Positions 1 through 5,716 of a DNA stretch of 8,394 nt are shown piece by piece. The notes under the pieces were generated by a model. The model saw only the letters and a list, made by a program, of their open reading frames with translations, searched no databases and was not told where the DNA came from. The position numbers and the translations under genes were made by a program. The DNA is from DAIDKA01 sp049792815. Its GTDB lineage: Bacteria > Pseudomonadota > Gammaproteobacteria > Steroidobacterales > Steroidobacteraceae. The DNA lies in contig JBARBG010000180.1 in NCBI GenBank assembly GCA_049792815.1, positions 1 through 8,394 of the forward strand, written 5' to 3'. Each line of letters starts with the position of its first letter. The first letter of the stretch is position 1.

Positions 1-706
1 GTCGGGCGATCGCCCGGCGCTCGGTCTCACTGTCAGCCAGCGCTGCGCTCAGCTCCGTGGGTGTGGGCGCGGGGCCCGGCGCCGCGATCGGTGCCGGGAA
101 CGCGCGCGCTACCGGCGGCGGCATCGGTCGCACGGGCTGGCCATAGGCATTCACCGCCAGCGGGCGACTGTATTCCTCCGCACCCGAGAGCAGCAGTTCA
201 TCCAGGTCCAGTGATTCACCCAGATCGGTCTGGGCGGCCTGGCCGATGGCCGCCAGCACCTCGACGCTCTGCGCCGTGGTTTGCACCGGCACGCTGCTGG
301 TGGCCGCGAGTGTGAAGCCACCGGAGAACTCATTCGCGCCGGCCGCGGGCAGGCTGTGCATACCGGATTCAGCGGCGGCCGAGTGCACCTCGACCATGGC
401 CACGACCTGATATTCGCCAAAACGCAGGATGTCCCCGTTCTGCAGGACATGGGCGCCGCGCTTGGCCACCGGGCGCTCTTCATCGTTGACGAAGACGCCA
501 TTGGTACTGGTGTCCTCGAGAATGTACAGGCCGTCACGGAAGTGTATGCGGGCGTGATGCGCCGACACGAAGCGCTGCGGGTCCGGCAGCACCCAGTCGT
601 TGTCCGCCGAACGGCCGATATTGCCGCCCACGGTGTCGAACACGACGGAACTGCGGTCGCCGAGCAGCCTGCGGTGATCACTTATGATGCGAAGTTGCAG
701 CGCCAC
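1..706 (-). CDS. tagH: Type VI secretion system-associated FHA-domain protein TagH, partial (C-terminus beyond left edge)
   Basis: I translated the minus strand from a GTG at 706; the frame stays open for 235 codons to the window edge, so the C-terminal part is missing. Residues 1 to about 106 form a forkhead-associated (FHA, phosphothreonine-binding) domain: G31-R32, the S48-x-x-H51 motif inside VSAHHARIH, and TSTNGVFVN at 66-74. The stretch NDWVLPDPQRFVS (36-48) is typical of the TagH/ImpI branch tied to type VI secretion, where FHA proteins take part in threonine-phosphorylation control of secretion apparatus assembly. Residues 107-195 are low in recognisable motifs and include an acidic LDLDELLL segment; 196-217 is Pro/Ala-rich and looks like a flexible linker. 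A family-specific C-terminal domain would follow outside the window. The GTG start is supported by a GGGGG ribosome-binding stretch (712-716) five bases upstream. The FHA call is firm. The type VI assignment rests on motif similarity, since no other type VI gene is in view. Confidence 0.85.
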   Translation of the reverse strand, partial: MALQLRIISDHRRLLGDRSSVVFDTVGGNIGRSADNDWVLPDPQRFVSAHHARIHFRDGLYILEDTSTNGVFVNDEERPVAKRGAHVLQNGDILRFGEYQVVAMVEVHSAAAESGMHSLPAAGANEFSGGFTLAATSSVPVQTTAQSVEVLAAIGQAAQTDLGESLDLDELLLSGAEEYSRPLAVNAYGQPVRPMPPPVARAFPAPIAAPGPAPTPTELSAALADSETERRAIAR

Positions 707-730
707 CGGCGCCCCCGTTTGGACAAATAC

Positions 731-759
731 ACCCGGTCGGCCGCTTTCGGCCGGTGGGT
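731..759. repeat. GC-rich inverted repeat in the tagH / DUF1820 divergent promoter region
   Basis: Perfect arms CGGCCG (738-743) and CGGCCG (748-753) flank a CTTT spacer. Outer arms ACCC (731-734) and GGGT (756-759) can also pair if 2-3 internal bases are left unpaired. The dyad lies just upstream of the TATAAT box of the plus-strand promoter and inside the probable leader of tagH. It could be an operator for a dimeric regulator or an RNA hairpin in the tagH leader. There is no T-run, so it is not a rho-independent terminator. The function is unknown. Confidence 0.4.
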
Positions 760-764
760 AGACA

Positions 765-770
765 TATAAT
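765..770 (+). promoter_or_regulatory. Probable sigma-70 -10 box for the DUF1820-purL operon
   Basis: A perfect TATAAT lies 36 bases before the DUF1820 start codon, which would give a leader of roughly 30 nt. The region where a -35 box is expected (about 741-748) is GC-rich and overlaps the CGGCCG dyad; I see no good TTGACA match, so the promoter may need an activator or be only moderately strong. No PurR-type operator is recognisable near it. Confidence 0.5.
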
Positions 771-806
771 CGCGCCCCAAAGTAACAAGTTCACCCCCCG
801 GGACCC

Positions 807-1151
807 ATGGCAGCCAGTCACATTTTCAAAGTCCTGTTCCTGAATCAGGGCAAGGTTTACGAGGTTTATGCGAAAAAGGTCACCCATGGCACCCTCTTCG
901 GCTTCATCGAGGTTGAGGACATAGTCTTCGGGGAGCGCTCGAGCGTGGTCGTCGACCCGAACGAGGAGCGGATCAAGACTGAATTCGAAGGGGTAAAACG
1001 CAGTTTCCTGCCCATGCACTCGATCTTGCGCATCGACGAGGTCAAGAAGCAGGGCACGGCCAAGATCACGAGTCTGGAGGGGGGCAATGTGACCCCGTTT
1101 CCCGTACCCGTCTATTCGGCTCCGGCGGGCGAGCCGCCGCCGCGCAAGTAG
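807..1151 (+). CDS. DUF1820 family protein (unknown function)
   Basis: A 114-residue protein that matches the small, uncharacterised DUF1820 family of gammaproteobacteria in length and motifs. Recognisable blocks are the N-terminal FKVLFLNQGKVYEVYAK (7-23), GFIEVEDIVFGER (32-44), VVVDPNEERIKTEFEGVKR (47-65), PMHSILRIDEV (69-79) and GGNVTPFPVP near 92-101. It has no signal peptide, no membrane segment and no catalytic motif I can name, so it is probably a small soluble cytoplasmic protein. The ATG at 807 follows only a weak GGGA-like ribosome-binding stretch (800-803) placed very close to the start. The family motifs begin within the first ten residues, which supports this start. It lies 12 bp upstream of purL on the same strand and probably shares its transcript. 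The family assignment is confident; no function should be assumed. Confidence 0.9.
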   Translation: MAASHIFKVLFLNQGKVYEVYAKKVTHGTLFGFIEVEDIVFGERSSVVVDPNEERIKTEFEGVKRSFLPMHSILRIDEVKKQGTAKITSLEGGNVTPFPVPVYSAPAGEPPPRK

Positions 1152-1163
1152 GCTGCCGCGCTG

Positions 1164-4100
1164 ATGCTCGAGCTCCAGGGAAGGGCCGCCCTTTCGGCCT
1201 TCCGTGTCGCCAAATTGTGTTCCCGCCTCCAGGCCCTCGAACCACGGATTCAGGCCCTGACCTCGCATTATGTCCATTTCGTGGACCTCGCGGCTGCGCT
1301 CCTGCCCGAACAGCAGGCGCTGCTGGCGACACTGCTGACCTACGGCCCGGCCACGCCGCCGGAGGCCGGGGGGGCTGCCACAGGCACCCCGGGGCTGCTG
1401 GTGCTGCCCCGGGCCGGAACCATCTCGCCGTGGTCCAGCAAGGCCACGGACATCGCCCAGGTATGCGGGCTGGCTGCCGTGCGTCGGATCGAGCGTGGCA
1501 TCCGTTACCAGCTTGTGGTGTCGCAGCCGCTCGACGCGGCGGCGCTGAAGCGGGTGGCGGCACCGCTCTTTGATCGCATGACCGAAATGGTGGTGGGCAG
1601 CGCCGCCGACGCCGAGCAGCTCTTCGCCCATCATCACCCCCGGGCGGTGCGCACGATTTCGCTGGCTGCCGGGCGCGCGGCGCTGGAGGCGGCCAACACC
1701 CAGTTGGGACTGGCGCTCGCGGCTGATGAGATCACCTACCTCCTCGAGGCCTTCGCGCGCCTGGGACGGGATCCGACCGATGCTGAACTGATGATGTTCG
1801 CCCAGGCCAACTCCGAACACTGCCGCCACAAGATCTTCAATGCGCAGTGGACCATCGACGGCCAGCCGCAGGCGAAGTCACTGTTCGCGATGATCCGCAA
1901 TACCCACGAGCGGGCGCCACGGGGGATCTCCTCGGCCTACCGGGATAACGCCGCGGTCATGGAAGGCCACACGGGCGTGCGTTACTTTCCCGATGGCGCC
2001 GGGGTGTATCGCGGCCACCGCGAGCCCATCGACATTCTGATGAAGGTCGAGACCCACAATCATCCCACGGCGATCTCGCCCTTTGCCGGCGCCTCGACCG
2101 GATCGGGCGGCGAGATCCGCGATGAGGGCGCGACCGGAGTCGGGGCCAAGCCCAAGGCCGGTCTGGCCGGTTTTTCCGTATCAAACCTCTTCATCCCCGG
2201 CTTCGAGCAGCCCTGGGAGCAAAGCCTGGGCAAGCCCGAGCGCATCGCCTCGGCCCTGGACATCATGATCGAAGGTCCCCTGGGTGCGGCCGCCTTCAAC
2301 AATGAGTTCGGACGCCCGAACATCTGCGGGTATTTCCGCGCCTTTGAGCAGCGGGCGGCCGGGGATGCTGCGCAGCGCAGCCGCGGCTACCACAAGCCCA
2401 TCATGATCGCCGGTGGCCTGGGCAATATCCGTCGCGATCAGGTCACCAAAGGCGAAGTGCCGCTGGGCGCAAAGCTGGTGGTGCTGGGCGGCCCTGCGAT
2501 GCTGATTGGGTTGGGCGGTGGCGCCGCCTCGTCCCTGTCCAGCGGCGCCAGCAGCGCGGACCTGGATTTCGCTTCGGTGCAGCGGGGCAATCCGGAACTT
2601 GAACGCCGCGCGCAGGAAGTGATCGATCGGTGCTGGGCGCTGGGCGCTGACAATCCCATCGCACTGATCCACGACGTCGGTGCCGGCGGTCTGTCCAATG
2701 CCGTCCCCGAGGCCGTCGCGCACAGCCAGCGCGGCGCGCGGATCGACCTGCGGGCCGTGCCCAGCGGCGATCCGGGCATGTCGCCGCTGGAGATCTGGTG
2801 CAACGAAGCGCAGGAGCGCTACGTGATCGCGTTGCGCCCCGCGGGCCTCGAGCGCTTTTCCGCCATCGCGGCCCGCGAGCGCTGTCCTTTTGCCGTGATC
2901 GGTGAGATCAACGACAGCGGCGTGCTCAAGGTCAATGACCCGCTGCTGGGCGGCACGCCCGTGGACATGCCCATTGAGGTGCTGCTGGGCAAGGCCCCGC
3001 GGATGCATCGCGCGGTGCAAAGCCTGCCGCCCGAGTGCGTCGAGTTCGACGCCGCGGCGCTGGACCTGCGTGCGGCGCTGCTGCGGGTGCTGCGCTGTCC
3101 GACGGTGGCGGACAAGACCTTCCTGATCTCCATCGGCGATCGCACGGTCGGCGGCATGATCAGCCGTGATCAGATGGTGGGTCCCTGGCAGGTTCCGGTC
3201 AGCGATGTCGCCGTGACGATCAGCGACTATCTGGGACATTGCGGAGAGGCGATGGCCATGGGTGAGCGCGCGCCGGTGGCCGTGCTGAACGCGCCCGCCG
3301 CGGGGCGCCTGGCGGTGAGCGAGGCCATCACCAACATCCTGGCCGCAGAAATTGCCGATCTTGGCGAAGTGCGCCTGTCGGCCAACTGGATGGCGGCCTG
3401 CGGCGAGCCCGGTGAGGATGCCGCGTTGTATGCCACGGTGCGCGCCGTGGGTGAGCAGCTATGCCCGGCGCTGGGTATCGCCATTCCGGTGGGCAAGGAC
3501 TCGTTGTCGATGAAGACCAGCTGGCGCCAAGGCGGCGGCGCATGCGACGTGGTCGCGCCCGTGTCCCTGATCGTGTCGGCGTTTGCGCGGGTGACCGATG
3601 TGCGCCGGACCCTGACCCCCGTGCTGCGCCGCGACTCAGGTCCCTCATCGTTGTGGCTGATCGATCTGGCCGGGGGCAAGGCGCGCCTGGGCGGCTCGGT
3701 GCTGGCGCAGGTTCACGGGCAGCTCGGCGCTGAAGCACCGGATCTGGATGACCCGAAACAACTGATCGCGTTGGCGCAGGTGTTGCCGAAGCTGCGCGCG
3801 GCAGGCCTGCTGCAGGCCTACCATGACCGCTCCGACGGCGGTCTGCTGGTGACGCTGCTGGAGATGGCCTTTGCGGGCCATTGCGGGCTCGACATCGATG
3901 CCGCCGCGTCCGGGGCGTCCGCGGTCATCGCGCACCTGTTCGCCGAGGAGCCCGGGGTCGTCGTCCAGGTCGCAGACACTCGCCGCGCGCAATTCCTGGC
4001 GCTGCTCGCCGAACACGACCTGCAGGCCCATACCACCCGCGTCGGCGCGCCGCGCACCGACATGCTGATCCACATCGCCGGCGCGGGCCAGAACCTGGTA

Positions 4101-5069
4101 CTGCCGTGGAGTGAACTGCGGCGCGCGTGGTCGGAGACTTCCTTCCAGATGCGCCAGCTGCGCGATGACCCGGGGTGTGCGGCCGAGGAACTTGCGGCTC
4201 AGAGCGACGTGGCCGATCCGGGATTGAACGTGGCGCTGAGCTTTGATCCCCAGGAGGATATTGCGGCGCCTTTTATCGCTACCGGCGCGCGTCCGCGGGT
4301 GGCGATACTGCGCGAGCAGGGCGTCAACAGCCAGGTCGAAACTGCCGCGGCGTGCGAGCAGGCGGGCTTTGAGCCGCATGACGTGCACATGACGGATATT
4401 CTGCAGGGGCGAAGCGTGCTCACGCAGTTCAAGGGCCTGGTGGCATGCGGTGGCTTCTCCTACGGGGACGTGCTGGGAGCCGGTGAAGGCTGGGCCAAGT
4501 CCATCCTGTTCAATCCCATCGCGCGGGCGCAGTTTGCGGGCTTCTTTGCGCGACCCGATACCTTCACGCTCGGCTCCTGCAATGGCTGTCAGATGCTCGC
4601 CGCACTGAAGTCGCTGATACCCGGCGCCGAACTGTGGCCGCGCTTCGTCCGCAATCGTGTCGAGCAGTTCGAGGCGCGCTTCACCCTGGTCGAGATTCTG
4701 GACTCACCCTCGGTGCTGCTGCAGGGCATGACCGGCTCGGTACTGCCGATCGCGGTAGCGCACGGTGAAGGGCGCGCGGAATTCGAATCCGCGCAGCAGC
4801 AGGCAGAATGTGCACGGCGGGGCCTGATTGCCTATCGCTACGTCACGCACGATCGGCAGCCGGCGCAGCGCTACCCGGCCAATCCGAACGGCAGCCCGCT
4901 GGCGATCGCGGCGCTGGCCAATGCCGACGGGCGGGTGACGATTACGATGCCGCACCCGGAGCGTTCCTATCGCAATGTGCAGAATTCCTGGGCGCCCGAT
5001 GGCGTCGGAGAATGGAGCGGGTGGATGCGCCTGTTCCGCAATGCCCGTCGCTTCGTCGACCAGGCTTAG
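1164..5069 (+). CDS. purL: Phosphoribosylformylglycinamidine synthase (FGAM synthetase), large single-chain form
   Basis: Catalyses the fourth step of de novo purine synthesis in the cytoplasm: FGAR + glutamine + ATP give FGAM + glutamate + ADP + Pi. The 1301-residue length matches the large gammaproteobacterial PurL (E. coli about 1295). Order of domains: N-terminal PurS-like domain (about 1-150, with ISPWSSKATDIAQVCGL at 87-103); linker with NSEHCRHK (HCRHK 219-223); two-lobed ATP-dependent synthetase core (about 230-980, with VETHNHPTAISPF around H298, GSGGEIRDEGATG, FNNEFGRPNICGYF and IPVGKDSLSMKT); C-terminal class I glutamine amidotransferase domain from about 1043 (PRVAILREQGVNS). The glutaminase triad is intact: C1139 in GSCNGCQM, and H1264 and E1266 in MPHPE. 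The start at 1164 aligns with the E. coli N-terminus (the GRAALSAFR block), although its ribosome-binding site is weak, which suggests coupling to the DUF1820 gene 12 bp upstream. The reading frame shows no damage. The stop codon overlaps that of the convergent flaG. Confidence 0.98.
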   Translation: MLELQGRAALSAFRVAKLCSRLQALEPRIQALTSHYVHFVDLAAALLPEQQALLATLLTYGPATPPEAGGAATGTPGLLVLPRAGTISPWSSKATDIAQVCGLAAVRRIERGIRYQLVVSQPLDAAALKRVAAPLFDRMTEMVVGSAADAEQLFAHHHPRAVRTISLAAGRAALEAANTQLGLALAADEITYLLEAFARLGRDPTDAELMMFAQANSEHCRHKIFNAQWTIDGQPQAKSLFAMIRNTHERAPRGISSAYRDNAAVMEGHTGVRYFPDGAGVYRGHREPIDILMKVETHNHPTAISPFAGASTGSGGEIRDEGATGVGAKPKAGLAGFSVSNLFIPGFEQPWEQSLGKPERIASALDIMIEGPLGAAAFNNEFGRPNICGYFRAFEQRAAGDAAQRSRGYHKPIMIAGGLGNIRRDQVTKGEVPLGAKLVVLGGPAMLIGLGGGAASSLSSGASSADLDFASVQRGNPELERRAQEVIDRCWALGADNPIALIHDVGAGGLSNAVPEAVAHSQRGARIDLRAVPSGDPGMSPLEIWCNEAQERYVIALRPAGLERFSAIAARERCPFAVIGEINDSGVLKVNDPLLGGTPVDMPIEVLLGKAPRMHRAVQSLPPECVEFDAAALDLRAALLRVLRCPTVADKTFLISIGDRTVGGMISRDQMVGPWQVPVSDVAVTISDYLGHCGEAMAMGERAPVAVLNAPAAGRLAVSEAITNILAAEIADLGEVRLSANWMAACGEPGEDAALYATVRAVGEQLCPALGIAIPVGKDSLSMKTSWRQGGGACDVVAPVSLIVSAFARVTDVRRTLTPVLRRDSGPSSLWLIDLAGGKARLGGSVLAQVHGQLGAEAPDLDDPKQLIALAQVLPKLRAAGLLQAYHDRSDGGLLVTLLEMAFAGHCGLDIDAAASGASAVIAHLFAEEPGVVVQVADTRRAQFLALLAEHDLQAHTTRVGAPRTDMLIHIAGAGQNLVLPWSELRRAWSETSFQMRQLRDDPGCAAEELAAQSDVADPGLNVALSFDPQEDIAAPFIATGARPRVAILREQGVNSQVETAAACEQAGFEPHDVHMTDILQGRSVLTQFKGLVACGGFSYGDVLGAGEGWAKSILFNPIARAQFAGFFARPDTFTLGSCNGCQMLAALKSLIPGAELWPRFVRNRVEQFEARFTLVEILDSPSVLLQGMTGSVLPIAVAHGEGRAEFESAQQQAECARRGLIAYRYVTHDRQPAQRYPANPNGSPLAIAALANADGRVTITMPHPERSYRNVQNSWAPDGVGEWSGWMRLFRNARRFVDQA

Positions 5070-5449
5070 GCTTCCTGGTCCATCAGGACGTTGCCACCAT
5101 GAGACCAGCGCGCCAGCATCTTCTCGAGCTGGATGTGGTCCTCGGTGGGCATCTGCTGCAGGACCTGGCCGGTCTGCGCGTTGGAGATCAGCGCCACGGT
5201 ATAACCCGAGGCTGGATCAACCTTCAGCGACAGGACCCGGTTGACGCTGGCCAGATGGGCATTGATCTGCACCAGGGCGGAGTTGACGGCCGCTTCAGAG
5301 GGGCGCGGGGCCTGCCCTGAAACCGCCGCGATCGCCGCCGGCAGGTCCGCCGCGGTCTGGGGCGAAGGCGAGTTGTCGTGGGCAGAGACATAGTCACCGG
5401 TGGAGCTCATCGCGCCAATGCTGCCTATTGCACCCGTTTCCTCAGTCAT
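5066..5449 (-). CDS. flaG: FlaG family flagellar protein
   Basis: A 127-residue protein. Residues 1-50 are Ser/Ala/Pro-rich and unordered in appearance. Residues 52-127 resemble the FlaG domain: an amphipathic helix (VNSALVQINAHLASVNRVL), a beta-rich core LSLKVDPASGYTVALISN, the hallmark TGQVLQQMP-TED (93-104, compare TGEVIRQIPSEE in family members) and the closing GGNVLMDQEA. In polar-flagellated bacteria FlaG genes usually sit with flagellin and fliD, and FlaG has been linked to filament length control; its biochemical role is poorly defined. The ATG at 5449 is preceded by a clear GGAG ribosome-binding site (5458-5461, minus strand). A strong sigma-28 promoter match lies about 130 bp upstream, as expected for a late flagellar gene. 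No flagellin or fliD is in the window, so this copy appears to stand alone. Its GC content is high, like purL. Convergent with purL, overlapping it by 4 bp. Confidence 0.85.
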   Translation of the reverse strand: MTEETGAIGSIGAMSSTGDYVSAHDNSPSPQTAADLPAAIAAVSGQAPRPSEAAVNSALVQINAHLASVNRVLSLKVDPASGYTVALISNAQTGQVLQQMPTEDHIQLEKMLARWSHGGNVLMDQEA

Positions 5450-5504
5450 AACTCACGCTCCACTAGTGCTGAAACGTCGAACCTCGAACGGGCTTTCAGA
5501 CGAA

Positions 5505-5520
5505 GTGCTCACACCAGCAC
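5505..5520 (-). repeat. Small inverted repeat in flaG leader
   Basis: Read on the minus strand, GTGCT (5520-5516) and AGCAC (5509-5505) can pair around a six-base loop. GTGCTG (5520-5515) could instead pair with CAGCAC (5471-5466), close to the ribosome-binding site, and CTGAAA (5499-5494) can pair with TTTCAG (5474-5469). The mutually exclusive pairings would allow a switching leader, but the arms are short and no known riboswitch class is recognised. Confidence 0.25.
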
Positions 5521-5540
5521 TCCGGTTTTATGTTGAATAC

Positions 5541-5556
5541 AGCGAGCGGTCTCGCT
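5541..5556 (-). repeat. Perfect 6-bp inverted repeat in flaG leader
   Basis: Arms AGCGAG (5541-5546) and CTCGCT (5551-5556) surround a four-base loop. It lies roughly 15-30 nt downstream of the predicted sigma-28 transcription start, so the transcript could begin with a small stem-loop. No T-run follows, so a terminator is unlikely. It may simply stabilise the 5' end, or be a protein-binding dyad. Confidence 0.3.
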
Positions 5557-5578
5557 CTGTCAGCCCTCGACACTCCAG

Positions 5579-5605
5579 CTAACGGCAAAAGCTTGCCGAA
5601 CTTTA
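5579..5605 (-). promoter_or_regulatory. Sigma-28 (FliA) promoter for flaG
   Basis: On the minus strand the sequence reads TAAAGTTC (5605-5598), an 11-base spacer (5597-5587), then GCCGTTAG (5586-5579). The enterobacterial FliA consensus is TAAAGTTT-N11-GCCGATAA, so this is 7/8 in the -35 element, the exact spacer length and 6/8 in the -10 element. Transcription would start near 5572 and give a leader of about 120 nt before the flaG ATG. A perfect inverted repeat, CGGCAA / TTGCCG (5583-5588 and 5593-5598), fills the spacer and reaches into both elements. The promoter points at a flagellar gene, which agrees with class III control by FliA. Confidence 0.8.
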
Positions 5606-5716
5606 GGGGGTTTTTGGCGGGCGCGTGCGGCTAACCCGAATATTGTTCAATCGGTTCGCGTGCGTGGCGGTGAATGGCCGGGCGCGTACGATGGAACGCG
5701 GTCAGCGCCGCTTTGT
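5606..5716. other. Intergenic stretch between glycan operon and flaG promoter
   Basis: No supportable gene. The octamer CGCGTGCG occurs at 5622-5629 and 5657-5664, with a one-base variant CGCGTACG at 5683-5690; in such GC-rich DNA this may be chance. There is no convincing rho-independent terminator after the glycan operon, so read-through into flaG from upstream is possible. Confidence 0.4.

Noticed and set aside
151..681. 176-codon minus-strand frame beginning at a GTG at 681
   Set aside because: It is out of frame with the FHA coding frame (start 706) and its Ser/Arg/Cys-rich translation has no motifs.
281..769. 162-codon plus-strand open frame opposite the FHA gene
   Set aside because: The opposite strand encodes an unmistakable FHA domain in a continuous frame; this one is its complement.
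707..806. Sigma-54 promoter for tagH
   Set aside because: I found no GG-N10-GC element with the correct spacing on the minus strand.
678..1829. 383-codon open frame on the minus strand, antisense to the DUF1820 gene and the start of purL
   Set aside because: It is a mirror frame of two well-recognised genes in GC-rich DNA; its Arg/Gly/His-rich translation has no family motif.
2181..3239. 352-codon minus-strand open frame inside purL
   Set aside because: Antisense shadow of conserved PurL sequence; low-complexity translation (Arg, Ala, His, Gln rich) with no recognisable domain.
3645..4388. 247-codon minus-strand open frame inside purL
   Set aside because: Same reason: it is produced by the third-position GC bias of purL.
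5400..5582. 60-codon plus-strand frame across the flaG start and leader
   Set aside because: GTG start without a ribosome-binding site, overlaps the flaG 5' end and FliA leader, and has no recognisable motif.
5583..5616. Hairpin CGGCAA/TTGCCG followed by a TTTTT run on the plus strand, considered as a terminator
   Set aside because: The T-run lies 12 bases beyond the stem and no plus-strand gene ends nearby; the elements are better explained as a sigma-28 promoter on the other strand.
5622..5690. Three copies of CGCGTRCG considered as a regulatory repeat array
   Set aside because: Short GC-rich words with irregular spacing (35 and 26 bases) are expected by chance here.
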